A stretch of 64,000 bases of DNA from Promethearchaeota archaeon (GTDB lineage Archaea > Asgardarchaeota > Lokiarchaeia > Sigyniarchaeales > SOKP01). The stretch's first letter is position 1. Each line of letters starts with the position of its first letter. The notes under the pieces were generated by a model. It searched no databases. It worked only from the letters and a program-made list of their open reading frames with translations, and was not told the origin of the DNA. Below, one piece after another: positions 38,568 to 47,966 of this stretch. Location: contig RDOA01000014.1 in the NCBI GenBank assembly GCA_011364925.1, positions 1 to 64,000 of the forward strand, written 5' to 3'. The position numbers and the translations under genes are program-made.

Positions 38568-39395
38568 TCAACCTTTAGCTTGTTTTATTAAGTAATCTAC
38601 TACATATTTTGGTCCATTCTTAATGTAATTAAAATTAGGTGAAGAATTTATATCAGATAAATAAAAGGCACCGTTTTCTAATTTTAGAAAATCCATGGAA
38701 CAAATTTGTAATCCAATTGCTTCTGCCGCTTTAAATGCAATTTCAGTCAATTCTGGAACATTTTCAATTTCTATCCTAGATTCCATCTTGTTAGGATTTA
38801 TTAACACAGGTACTTGTTTATAGTAAAATATGTCCTCACCGATAATGTATATCTTAAATTCCCATTTACTCCTCACAAAATCCTGAAAATATACATGTGA
38901 ATATTTAGGTTTAATGCCACTGGATTCATCAATAGCTCGCATATCACTAACTTCAAAAAACCCTTCCTTTTCTTTAATTTGAGGTTTGAAGGCATAATTT
39001 TTTTGATCAATGATATTTTTCATAATGTATTCCTTGTAAGGAGGAGAAGTCCCTATAGGATTTAATGTGAAACTGGGAATGCAAATACCCGCTTTTTTTA
39101 AATAAACACTATTCAAAAATCTATTAAACGCGAGCGAAATGCTTTTCGATGAATTAATAACAGGAATGTTAGTTTCTCTCTCGATTAATTTAACCAGACT
39201 TATAATCAAATCTCCTTTTGCTTTAACAAAAAATATGTTTTCATTAAATTCATAATGAGAGAAATCTATAAAGTATTCTTCTTCAAGATATATAGATACT
39301 TCTACTTTATTCTTGCAATAATCCAAAAATTGGGATGATTTCTTTTCCAAATGATAATTGTCAGTAATCAAACCAATTTTTATCAAATGACTCAC
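38568..39395 (-). CDS. ATP-grasp protein, RimK/ITPK-like
   Basis: A 275-aa ATP-grasp enzyme. The FKPQIKEKEGFFEVSD loop binds nucleotide, YFQDFVRSKWEFKIYIIGED supplies the hinge strands, and the metal strand is Asp 235 ... LSDINSSPNF with the classic Asp 248-Ile-Asn 250. It starts at GTG 39395, or possibly a few codons later (an ATA before KIGLITDN is also in frame). It is divergent from the ITPK-like gene at 39544 (148-nt shared region) and 13 nt upstream of the next ATP-grasp gene, a probable two-gene operon. Closer to RimK-type ligases than to ITPK by its SSPNF end. Confidence 0.72.
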   Translation of the reverse strand: MSHLIKIGLITDNYHLEKKSSQFLDYCKNKVEVSIYLEEEYFIDFSHYEFNENIFFVKAKGDLIISLVKLIERETNIPVINSSKSISLAFNRFLNSVYLKKAGICIPSFTLNPIGTSPPYKEYIMKNIIDQKNYAFKPQIKEKEGFFEVSDMRAIDESSGIKPKYSHVYFQDFVRSKWEFKIYIIGEDIFYYKQVPVLINPNKMESRIEIENVPELTEIAFKAAEAIGLQICSMDFLKLENGAFYLSDINSSPNFNYIKNGPKYVVDYLIKQAKG

Positions 39396-39543
39396 AATAT
39401 TCTAAGTTATTTGGGGAAAATTGAATATTTTGTATTAGTGATTAGTATAATTCTAATTTACATTAAAAGAATTGCGTGAATCAATAATTACATTTATATA
39501 TTTTAATTTGTTTTAAAGAAATCAAATTGATCGGGTTTTTTAA

Positions 39544-40455
39544 ATGGCGAATAATATAAAAAGAAAATATATCGGAGCCATTTGCAATAGGGATCTTGAA
39601 GTAATGGAAAATATCAAGAAGTTCCTTATCAAAAATTATAATATTACTATAGTAAATTTGATGAAAAATGGATTTGAATCGTTTAATGCTAAATATTTAG
39701 AAAAAAAAATGAAAAAGTATCCATTTTCTTTTTTAATCGTTAAACTTGTTTCTCAACAAGAAAATAAACGAATATATGATATTCTTGATGACCTTTGCCC
39801 AGATATTCCGATGCTGAATGATTTAGAGTCTGTTCAAATTTGTGAAAGTAGATTTGATACTTTTAAAAAAATTCAAAGTGTATATAAAAAAATTAGTATT
39901 CCACAATTATTTAATTCTAAAATTGATGCTTTAGAAGCATCTCGTAATGGTGTTGACATAATCGTTAAACTTGATACTCATAATATACCCGATCTTCCTA
40001 AAAACGATAGGATTATTGGAATTGCTAAAAGTCCTTCAGAGTTAAGCGATTTAATTAATAATCGGGACGAAAAGAACTTATTTTTTCAGGAATATTTAGG
40101 AGAGCATGATATTATATATAAGGTATATGTAGTAGGTAATTGGGTTATCTCAATCACAGCTCAGAATCGTTTACACCAACTTTCTGAATTATCACCATTA
40201 GATTTGATGCATATTCGAGTTCCAGTAGAGGAGAAATTTAAAAGGAGGATTATCCGTCTTGGTCGTAAACTTGGATTATCAGTTTTTGGCGTAGACTATA
40301 TTCTAACTGAAAATGGACCATATATAGTTGATATCAACGATTTCCCTAGTTTTAATAACATTCCTGAAGGTGTGAGCTTAGTCTCAGATTATATATATAA
40401 TCTAATTAGTATGAGAGAAGTTTATCAAAAAGCTTTCCTTAAAGTTAAGAGTTAA
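39544..40455 (+). CDS. ITPK-like ATP-grasp kinase/ligase
   Basis: A 303-aa protein. QEYLGEHDIIYKVYVVGNWV (Lys 193 to Gly 198 = KVYVVG) matches the strand pair that reads KVYVVG in eukaryotic inositol tetrakisphosphate 1-kinases. The metal strand FGVDYILTENGPYIVDINDFPSF, with Asp 251, Asp 263 and Asn 265, resembles the ITPK ending (Phe-Asp-Leu ... Val-Ile-Asp-Ile-Asn-x-Phe-Pro-Gly). Inositol-phosphate kinase activity is therefore plausible, but RimK-type ligases share most of these features. The gene is single on the plus strand, divergent from two relatives and tail-to-tail with the VOC gene. The inositol-phosphate synthase 3.4 kb away strengthens the idea. Confidence 0.72.
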   Translation: MANNIKRKYIGAICNRDLEVMENIKKFLIKNYNITIVNLMKNGFESFNAKYLEKKMKKYPFSFLIVKLVSQQENKRIYDILDDLCPDIPMLNDLESVQICESRFDTFKKIQSVYKKISIPQLFNSKIDALEASRNGVDIIVKLDTHNIPDLPKNDRIIGIAKSPSELSDLINNRDEKNLFFQEYLGEHDIIYKVYVVGNWVISITAQNRLHQLSELSPLDLMHIRVPVEEKFKRRIIRLGRKLGLSVFGVDYILTENGPYIVDINDFPSFNNIPEGVSLVSDYIYNLISMREVYQKAFLKVKS

Positions 40456-40459
40456 AAGT

Positions 40460-40903
40460 TTATTTTCTCTTTTTTTCTCTTTTCACCATCTCCAATAGTT
40501 CAATTACTGCCCCAAATACTTCCACAGTATCCATATAAGCATACTTCAATCTTGGTGGAAACAAGCCCGATTGTACAACCTCTATTCCTTCTTGTTGAAA
40601 TCTGTTAATATTTTTTTCCAAGTCCTCAACAAACACTCCAAAATGGTGGAGTCCCACTTTCTGACTGTCGACAAACTCTTTATATATAGAATCGCCTTTA
40701 AGCCATTGAAATATTTCTATCGATGTAGATAAGCATCGACTAACGCCCATCTTTATTGAAAATTTCGTTTCTCTGCCCCTATAAATAGCGGGATGATCTA
40801 AATCTTCAGAAAATTCAAATTTAGGCATGTTAAATAGGGATTCCATCCTTAATGCGTGTTTTTCCGGTTCTTGATATATATAACATATATGCTGAATCTT
40901 CAA
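40460..40903 (-). CDS. VOC/glyoxalase-fold protein
   Basis: A 147-aa single VOC domain pair of beta-alpha-beta-beta-beta units. KIQHICYIYQEPEKHA opens the first unit, and VGLHHFGVFVEDLEKNI opens the second, with the metal-type His. The final FGAVIELLEMV strand supplies the Glu. It resembles methylmalonyl-CoA epimerase or glyoxalase-like members, but no substrate can be named. It starts with TTG. Its stop lies 4 nt from that of the ITPK-like gene on the other strand. Confidence 0.75.
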   Translation of the reverse strand: MKIQHICYIYQEPEKHALRMESLFNMPKFEFSEDLDHPAIYRGRETKFSIKMGVSRCLSTSIEIFQWLKGDSIYKEFVDSQKVGLHHFGVFVEDLEKNINRFQQEGIEVVQSGLFPPRLKYAYMDTVEVFGAVIELLEMVKREKKRK

Positions 40904-41068
40904 GTTTGAAAAATCTACTTCTAAATTGGTTTCTATATTTTGTCCCCTCTACAAACAAATTAAAGTTTTTATGAAAATATTATATGTGTTTGAATTTAAA
41001 CCTATTAGAGAAATATTTTTCTTCCTCAAAATTTACATTCAAACCAAACAATATTTGAAATAAGTATC

Positions 41069-41593
41069 ATGGTACGCAGAATTGAAGTAGTTCCACACGA
41101 TCCAAATTGGAAAAATAAGTTTAATTTAGAAGCAAGAATTATCAGATCGATATTTAACAAGGAAATTATAGCGATTCACCATATAGGAAGCACTGCCATC
41201 CCGCAAATTAGTGCTAAACCTATTATTGATATTTTAGTTGAGGTACATGATATTGATAAAATAGATGATTACGATTTTAAAATGATTGAACAAGGATATA
41301 TTCCCAAAGGAGAGTCTGGTATTCCTAGAAGGAGACTTTTTATAAAAGGAAGCGAAGAAGTTAGAACATTTCACATCCATATCTTCGAGAAAGGGAATTC
41401 AGAAATAAAACGACTTTTAAATTTTAGAAACTATATGATCGCGCATCCTAACGAGGCACAGAAGTATAGTCGATTAAAAGAGAATCTTGTGCGAGAGTAT
41501 CCCGAAGATATTAGTGGCTATATAGATGGAAAAGATAAGTTCGTTAAAAATATTGATAAAAAAGCCAAAGATTGGAAAGAAAAGCTAAAATAG
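41069..41593 (+). CDS. GrpB family (UPF0157) nucleotidyltransferase-fold protein
   Basis: A 174-aa protein with the complete GrpB motif set: VVPHDPNWKNKF at the N-terminus and IHHIGSTAIPQISAKPIIDI, whose Gly-Ser and Asp-x-Asp-like positions match the nucleotidyltransferase active site, followed by RTFHIHIF. The biochemical role of stand-alone GrpB proteins is not settled. It ends 21 nt before the HAD hydrolase on the same strand, so the two are probably co-transcribed. Confidence 0.85.
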   Translation: MVRRIEVVPHDPNWKNKFNLEARIIRSIFNKEIIAIHHIGSTAIPQISAKPIIDILVEVHDIDKIDDYDFKMIEQGYIPKGESGIPRRRLFIKGSEEVRTFHIHIFEKGNSEIKRLLNFRNYMIAHPNEAQKYSRLKENLVREYPEDISGYIDGKDKFVKNIDKKAKDWKEKLK

Positions 41594-41614
41594 GTACAAA
41601 AAGAGACAGGTAAA

Positions 41615-42355
41615 ATGTCGTTTGCTATCTTTTTTGATGATGGGGGTGTACTTAATGATAATGATATACGTGGTCCCCAATGGAGTGCATTCTGTGGAGA
41701 ATTCTTTCATTCAAAGTTTGGAGGAGATCCGAAAGTATGGGGTGAAGCAAACCGTAAAATAACCACATCATTAGCAACTATTTTTTGGGGTGATACGAAA
41801 GTGATTTCTCAAGATTACATTACGTTTTACGCTAACTATAAGAGTGAGTGGGTAAAGCAGATGTTTGAAGAATATGGAAGATCTGTACCACCTGAAAAGG
41901 ATCGTGAAAGAATTTTCGATACTACGATAGAATATGTATGGCCAAAAATCCATTCGGCTATACCTGGAATCGTTGAGTGTGTTAAGGAACTCTTTTCAAA
42001 AGGTTTTCTTCTTTACACTTCTACTGGTTTGCATTCAAAAGAAATAAAGATGGTCCTCGAAGGGATGGGCATAAAGCAATTTTTTAGTGAGTTTTTTGGT
42101 CCAGATTTGATAAATACTCGAAAGCGAAATCCCAAATTCTTTGATCATATCTTCAAAAAGGTAAATATTGACTCAAGTAAAGTGATTGTTATTGAAGATA
42201 ACCCGGAATTTATTGGTTATGCTCTTAAAACAGGAGCTCAGGTAATTCAAGCATGTGTAACGGGGGAATATCCTCCTCAATTTCCTTTATATGTTGAAAA
42301 TATGCATGAACTTCCTAATATAATTGAAAATCTTATAAAAACGCACGATCTATAG
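41615..42355 (+). CDS. HAD-superfamily hydrolase
   Basis: A 246-aa phosphatase of the HAD subfamily I type with a helical cap. Motif I reads FFDDGGVLND (nucleophilic Asp followed by Asp-Gly-Gly-Val-Leu), motif II is the LYTSTG threonine/serine region, motif III the Lys in TRKRNPKFF, and motif IV the acidic IEDNPEF. Substrate is unknown. It lies in an operon with the GrpB-family gene, between the ITPK-like genes and the inositol-phosphate synthase, so a small phosphorylated metabolite such as inositol phosphate is one possibility (inference). Confidence 0.8.
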   Translation: MSFAIFFDDGGVLNDNDIRGPQWSAFCGEFFHSKFGGDPKVWGEANRKITTSLATIFWGDTKVISQDYITFYANYKSEWVKQMFEEYGRSVPPEKDRERIFDTTIEYVWPKIHSAIPGIVECVKELFSKGFLLYTSTGLHSKEIKMVLEGMGIKQFFSEFFGPDLINTRKRNPKFFDHIFKKVNIDSSKVIVIEDNPEFIGYALKTGAQVIQACVTGEYPPQFPLYVENMHELPNIIENLIKTHDL

Positions 42356-42491
42356 TTCTCACAATTTTTTGGTACTTCAAGCGACCTCTTACCTTACATT
42401 TTTAAACAGTTCCGAATTTTATTATTTTAATAATCAATCTTAAATGGTTCTAAATTTTATTATTATAATCGTATTTAGGGAGTCCATATTA

Positions 42492-43760
42492 ATGACAATA
42501 TCAAGTAAAATTGTACAGAACGAAAAAGTGCGAACTATAGTTAATAAGGATTACGAGGATAAAGAATTTCTAAATCTAATGAAAAACATCACAGCTGATT
42601 CCATTAATTCTAATGCCTATTACAAAGAACTCGCTGTTAAAAAAAACTATAATATTGATGATGTGAATCAAAGGGATGATTTAGCTCTAATACCGTATAT
42701 TACGGCATCTACTTTCAAAGAATCTGTGGGAATGTATAAGAAATTATTGAAAATTCCCTTAGAATCCCCTGAGTTTAATACTTGGAACGTGTCGTCTTGT
42801 ACAACTGGGGATCCCTCATTAGTAGGGAGATCTTCAGACGATTTAGATTTTTTAGCCAGTATGACCATAAAGTGCATTTATGAGTTCATCCCAATACCGG
42901 TGGAGGAACACAATCAATACGGGACTATCTCAATGAATTTTGCTCCTAATGTTAAGTTCTTAGATCGGATTGCGATGAGATACACTGAAATGAGACCAGT
43001 GAAATTATATACCAGCACATTGAACGATATTACTACTAGAATCACCAAACCAATGTATTTGATCAAGTTCTTTATCTTCAAAGCGTTAAAAGAGATAATC
43101 AAGAAACGTGGTTTAAGAGGTGCTTTCGGAATTAATGCTCAACATGTTATAAAAACAATTAACAACAACTCAAGGTTACCACCAGATGATCAAAAAAACA
43201 TTTCAATTGGGGGAAGCCTTCAATTATTAAACACATTTATGAATAAATATTTAAAAGAGGCAAACATAAAATTTGACTTACCAAACTGTTATATAACTAC
43301 TGGTGGTGGTGGATGGAGTGGACATAAATCTCAACTAAAATATCCTCCCATTGAGAAAAAACGGTTTGTTTCAGACTGTATTGAGTATTTTGGAACAAAA
43401 AGTGAAAATATTACTGATATGTATGGTTTTACAGAAACACCAATAGTATTTGGAAGTCATTGGTCAGAAAAGCATCAGGATTTTATATTTCACTGTCCAC
43501 CTCAAGCTAGAACTATAATTCGAGACATTAATAATCTAGAACCTCTAAAAAGTGCGGGAGACACGGGATTTTTGGAAGTTCTTACCCCTTTTGGTGTGTC
43601 TGCCTCAGTAAATCATGCTATTCTCGTTGATGACCTTGTACAACTTATTTCTAAGCATAAGTGTCTTGAATGTGGTTATGAAGGTTGTACTTTCATAGTT
43701 CAAGGAAGAATCAAAGACAAAACAGGACTAGGATGCTCCTCTCTCGTTGAATGGATCTAG
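42492..43760 (+). CDS. LuxE-like acyl-protein synthetase / phenylacetate-CoA-ligase-like adenylating enzyme
   Basis: About 422 aa. An ANL-type acyl-adenylating fold: the phosphate loop is SSCTTGDPS, the adenine/Mg motif DMYGFTETP, and the GDTGFLEVLTPFG ... ILVDDLVQL segment with GRIKDK is the C-terminal hinge. Closest in build to LuxE (acyl-protein synthetase of bacterial bioluminescence) and to short phenylacetate-CoA ligases. A CLECGYEGC pair of Cys may bind zinc. ATG 42492 is chosen because AGGGAGT stands 12 nt upstream; the longer frame adds a hydrophobic stretch. No LuxC-like reductase is nearby. The acyl substrate is unknown. Confidence 0.78.
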   Translation: MTISSKIVQNEKVRTIVNKDYEDKEFLNLMKNITADSINSNAYYKELAVKKNYNIDDVNQRDDLALIPYITASTFKESVGMYKKLLKIPLESPEFNTWNVSSCTTGDPSLVGRSSDDLDFLASMTIKCIYEFIPIPVEEHNQYGTISMNFAPNVKFLDRIAMRYTEMRPVKLYTSTLNDITTRITKPMYLIKFFIFKALKEIIKKRGLRGAFGINAQHVIKTINNNSRLPPDDQKNISIGGSLQLLNTFMNKYLKEANIKFDLPNCYITTGGGGWSGHKSQLKYPPIEKKRFVSDCIEYFGTKSENITDMYGFTETPIVFGSHWSEKHQDFIFHCPPQARTIIRDINNLEPLKSAGDTGFLEVLTPFGVSASVNHAILVDDLVQLISKHKCLECGYEGCTFIVQGRIKDKTGLGCSSLVEWI

Positions 43761-43831
43761 ATTATGTTAATATTTTTCTTTTATAAAAAAAGATTAATTT
43801 CGAACCATTGATTTTAAATCGGACTCAAGAT

Positions 43832-44923
43832 TTACCTTTCGCGTCTATTCTGTATGAACTTTATCAATCGTCTTTTTGCTATATTATCGTCCAATTGTTC
43901 GACAGGATGCTTATTAAAGAACGAGCAAGCAGAGTGTAATATCCCACCAATTTTGCGATCTCTAGCAATTTTGGAAATACGGACACAATCAGCTATAATT
44001 CCCGCTGAATTATTTCCATCTTCTACGAACATAGTAATATCAACTCTTACTGGAGCTCCTCCAAAAACCCTGCCTTCGAGTCTCATATACGCTTCTTTCT
44101 GATTCTTTAAAAACGGGATGTAATCAACAGCAGACACTTGACATTCCACATCCTCCTTATTTTGAAGATTAGCAACGACAGCTTCAGTTTTAGACTGTCG
44201 TTTTCCCTTTTCGTAAACCAAATTTCCATTAGGTTGAGGTGTTAATAAGTTACAAAAATCAGACGATCCACCCCAATCGAGTTGAATTGTGCGATCGAGA
44301 ATTGCCCCTCTCATAGGAAACAAATTTGTTAATGAGCGATGAATAATAGTTGCTCCGATTTGGGATTTTACATCGTCTCCTATCAAGGAAAGGTTTAACT
44401 CTTGAGCTTTTTTCACGATTTCTGCATCATGTACTACTGGAGAAGGCATACCATTAACGATACAAGCACCAGCATTAAGAGCAGCCATTGCATAGTATTT
44501 TACTGCCTGATGACATCCCGTCGGCAATAAAATAACGGCAACATCAACATTTTTACATCTCATTTCTTCGGTTACATCAGATACGAGCTGTTTTTCGTCA
44601 GTAGGAATTATATTTTTTATATTGCTATTTAAACCGTCCATTATCGGTCCTTTTAACACTGAAGCATTTAGGAGATTGGGTTCATATCTTTTCGTATTAC
44701 AATTTGGGCTAACAAAAATCGCTTCACTTAAATCTTTACCAACTTTATTCGAATTAACATCAAATCCTAAGACGAAATTAATATCATCAACCTGGTATTG
44801 AGTAATTTCCGGTAACAGACCGATGATATCGTTAGGATCTCTCTTATATTTTTCAACACCTTGAACTAAGGCGCTCGCAACATCTCCTATACCGATAAGA
44901 CAAGTGTTGATTTTATTCGCCAT
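43832..44923 (-). CDS. ino1: Myo-inositol-1-phosphate synthase, archaeal type
   Basis: A 363-aa enzyme that converts glucose-6-phosphate to 1L-myo-inositol-1-phosphate with bound NAD. The NAD motif GIGDVASALVQGV is at the N-terminus, and the catalytic half has GDDVKSQIGATI, LDWGGSSDF and the phosphate/Lys-rich region KGKRQSKTEA. The length is that of archaeal and bacterial MIPS, shorter than eukaryotic. Archaea use the product for archaetidylinositol lipids or compatible solutes. Here it lies within 8 kb of all four ITPK-like ATP-grasp genes. The ATG start is clear; the gene is convergent with the LuxE-like gene. Confidence 0.93.
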   Translation of the reverse strand: MANKINTCLIGIGDVASALVQGVEKYKRDPNDIIGLLPEITQYQVDDINFVLGFDVNSNKVGKDLSEAIFVSPNCNTKRYEPNLLNASVLKGPIMDGLNSNIKNIIPTDEKQLVSDVTEEMRCKNVDVAVILLPTGCHQAVKYYAMAALNAGACIVNGMPSPVVHDAEIVKKAQELNLSLIGDDVKSQIGATIIHRSLTNLFPMRGAILDRTIQLDWGGSSDFCNLLTPQPNGNLVYEKGKRQSKTEAVVANLQNKEDVECQVSAVDYIPFLKNQKEAYMRLEGRVFGGAPVRVDITMFVEDGNNSAGIIADCVRISKIARDRKIGGILHSACSFFNKHPVEQLDDNIAKRRLIKFIQNRRER

Positions 44924-45098
44924 GATAAATCATTTATTTTGATCGTATTAAAAACTTACAGAATGACCTAAAGTTAAAAATGCAATATATTAGCATTATG
45001 ACACATTTAATAATATTTTGAAAATGAAATCTCAAAGTTCTTAAATTTATTGATATTAATAGTTTCAATTTAAACCCATAAATTCGAGTTTAGAGCAA

Positions 45099-47936
45099 AT
45101 GGAAACATCAAAAAAGAAGATATATTTAGCGTTATCACCACATATTAATTATTATCATTCATATAGAGGCGATTCTAAAGGAGAAACGGGATTTGGTAAA
45201 GATCTCGCAATGATGAGGGGGATCATTGATGAGTTAGATAAAATTGAAGATATGGGATTAGGGTCGATAAAAATATCATGGGATTATGGTGATACCTTCT
45301 GGTCAATTCAGCTCCAAAAGGAGTTTCAACCAGATGTGCTTGACAGAGTCATAGAAAGGTGTAAAAAAGGTAAAGATGAGGTTTTAATTGGTTCTTGGGG
45401 AAATGTAATGCAACCTGTTATGGACACTGAAGAATTCTTGCAACAACACCAATGGTTTTTAGAGAATTCAATGGGTATAGGTGTCAATCAATTATTTCCC
45501 GGAAGAGTAGCTCCATACGCACGAACTCAAGAATCGATGTTTTCTCAAGGAATGATTGAGCTTTACAACGATATTGGTGTAAAAGGAATATGCAACTACT
45601 ATTCTGTTTATGGATTTGATGTAGCAAGACCCTTCCTCAATCCTCGATTAGATTGGAATCAAAGATACGGTTTGGTAAAATTTAAATCTACTTTGTCAGA
45701 CGCCTCGTGCTTAATGATACCCACGTACGGATTTGGGGACATTCTTGATTTTTGTTCAATGAAAAGATGGTTTAAAATTATAAGGGAAAAACAGTTAGGT
45801 GGAGAAATCAAAGGTCACGCTCTTCTTTTTCTAAACTTTGATATGGATTATGAAAATTGGCTTGGAATGAAGTTACCAAACTTTTTGAGCTGGCTACCGA
45901 ATTCTCGGGGTTTAATGGAATTTGCAGAGGTTGTAAATCAATTAGAATATGTCGAGTTTACCAACTTGTTGGAAATTGTACCTAAATTGGAGGTACATGG
46001 TGAGACAACTCTTAGAGAGGATGTTGCTGATGGGATGTGGAATGGATATTATAATTGGTCTCAAAAGTTTAACAACACGAGGTTTTGGACAGTAGGACAA
46101 CGGGCACGATGGTTGAAATGTATCTCAGATACATTTACTACTAAAAAAATTATCGAAAACTCTGCTTCGGATATTAATAAGTTAATAAGGGACAAAAGTG
46201 AATCTCCCGAGACTTATTTTAAAAATAAAATCCTACTTAATTCAACAACTAATTTTGGAATGGCTATGCCATTTCTTCACTCTGATAGGCGAAAAACAGC
46301 TATTAGTTATGCATTGAAAGCTTTTGATAGTTCTCAAAAAGCATTTGAGATAGTTTTGAAAGAATATTCAACTGAACTAGACAAAAATCTTAAAAAATAC
46401 GAAAATATGCTATTAATTTTACCTATAACTAAGAGAGGAGTATCTGAGAAGGAAACTATACCGTTAAATGATTATATATTAGCTCAATCGATACTACCCT
46501 CAAAAATTTGCGACTTAATAAAAGAAAATGATAAAAAAATTAGACTGCTGAACATTTCTTCAGAAAAAGCATTAATATCTTTCTCCATCTATAAAAAACG
46601 TGATGGAGATCGCTCAAATTTCTGGTTCGAAGCACTGATACCTCGATCAGATTTTAACTTCGATGACTCGAACAGTGCTGCCTATGCTTTAACGATTTTC
46701 GAATCAAATCAAGAACAAAGTAAATCAGAAGGAAATGAATTAACAGCAACGAAAAATTCATTAAAAAACAAATTTCTCTCATTAGAATTTAATGAACTTG
46801 GAAAGATAAATTCCTTTAAATATAACGACACTGAATTCGCATGTCCGAACTTTTTAGATTCATCGATAACCTACGGTAAAGCAAAGAATCCGAAATCGTA
46901 TTATTCAAATAAAGATGAAATCATTGTCCATCGAAAAGGTGACGATGGATTTTCTGCTTCAATTTCTATTACCAGCGAATTTCTTATAGAAAAAGAACAC
47001 AAAGTTCAAGTTGAAAAAGTGCTCAAGTTATATGCAGATTTACCATACTTATTCATATCTGTTACAATGAAAATACCCGACATTAGAGGTGAAACAACGA
47101 CTATTGGAAAAAGCGACGGAACTTCTTATTTTGTAGAGGAACAGTTTCAAGAAAAATGGCAAGAAATCATACCTTGTGAGATTAGATCAAACATTATCGG
47201 CTTAAATGAACCTCTAAAAATCTGGAAGCGTAATTTCTTAGGGGTTGTAGATCATTTTAATCTTGACATGAAAGAGGTTGATCCTAAAAACGCTAATATA
47301 GATTGTTTAGTAGCAAATATATCAGATGGATGGATGGCTCTATCAAATGAAGAAAAAGGAATACTCGTTGGTTTTAATTCACTGAAAGCCTCAAATTTTG
47401 CATTTTCCCCGATTAAAATAAGAGATAAAGGTTTTGGAGATCTTGCGATTAAAGGTCAACAAGTAAGAATTAATCCGTTTGGAACATATTATGGAAAATT
47501 GCTTCATTACTGGTCGGAAGGAAACGCTCACGCACAAAAGATTGTTTCCAAGTTAATTGGTACCAATGAATCTACAGCTGCGACATTCAGTGGTAAGAAT
47601 GTTTCGTTTGATTTACTAATATCTCCTTACTTAGCGAATTCCCCTCCTGAACCTGTTAGAAATTTTGCAGATCATTACTCTTTCGAACCATTAGTCTTAT
47701 TCAAACAAAAGGAAGAAAGTCAAATCTGCTCTAATCACGCTCCTTATGTCAAAGAGAAAGAGAAGATGATTGAAGAATTTGGGGTCGAAGATGTAATGAA
47801 AATGACTTATATTGAATGGGTGAAAAAAGTAAATGAGGGATATAAACCCTCTGAGTCAAGATCCAGTGGAGGATTACCGAATATATCGATTGTTAACATG
47901 ATAAGAGTTTTAATTGATGGGATAAAAGGAAGGTAA
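45099..47936 (+). CDS. GH38/GH57-type glycoside hydrolase (alpha-mannosidase-like)
   Basis: A 945-aa protein. The N-terminal barrel begins YLALSPHINYYHSYRG and continues with ISWDYGDTFW, a GSWGNVMQPVMDTEEF strand and LFPGRVAPYARTQES, the layout of the (beta/alpha)7 barrel shared by GH38 and GH57. A helical region around 330-450 and C-terminal beta-sandwiches (about 520-905) match GH38 alpha-mannosidases. The usual His-x-Asp pair near the N-terminus is not clear. No signal peptide is present. It is 30 nt upstream of a medium-chain dehydrogenase on the same strand, a likely operon. The exact glycan is unknown. Confidence 0.65.
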   Translation: METSKKKIYLALSPHINYYHSYRGDSKGETGFGKDLAMMRGIIDELDKIEDMGLGSIKISWDYGDTFWSIQLQKEFQPDVLDRVIERCKKGKDEVLIGSWGNVMQPVMDTEEFLQQHQWFLENSMGIGVNQLFPGRVAPYARTQESMFSQGMIELYNDIGVKGICNYYSVYGFDVARPFLNPRLDWNQRYGLVKFKSTLSDASCLMIPTYGFGDILDFCSMKRWFKIIREKQLGGEIKGHALLFLNFDMDYENWLGMKLPNFLSWLPNSRGLMEFAEVVNQLEYVEFTNLLEIVPKLEVHGETTLREDVADGMWNGYYNWSQKFNNTRFWTVGQRARWLKCISDTFTTKKIIENSASDINKLIRDKSESPETYFKNKILLNSTTNFGMAMPFLHSDRRKTAISYALKAFDSSQKAFEIVLKEYSTELDKNLKKYENMLLILPITKRGVSEKETIPLNDYILAQSILPSKICDLIKENDKKIRLLNISSEKALISFSIYKKRDGDRSNFWFEALIPRSDFNFDDSNSAAYALTIFESNQEQSKSEGNELTATKNSLKNKFLSLEFNELGKINSFKYNDTEFACPNFLDSSITYGKAKNPKSYYSNKDEIIVHRKGDDGFSASISITSEFLIEKEHKVQVEKVLKLYADLPYLFISVTMKIPDIRGETTTIGKSDGTSYFVEEQFQEKWQEIIPCEIRSNIIGLNEPLKIWKRNFLGVVDHFNLDMKEVDPKNANIDCLVANISDGWMALSNEEKGILVGFNSLKASNFAFSPIKIRDKGFGDLAIKGQQVRINPFGTYYGKLLHYWSEGNAHAQKIVSKLIGTNESTAATFSGKNVSFDLLISPYLANSPPEPVRNFADHYSFEPLVLFKQKEESQICSNHAPYVKEKEKMIEEFGVEDVMKMTYIEWVKKVNEGYKPSESRSSGGLPNISIVNMIRVLIDGIKGR

Positions 47937-47966
47937 TATAAAAGGCGATCTTGTGTGAAAGAAAAA

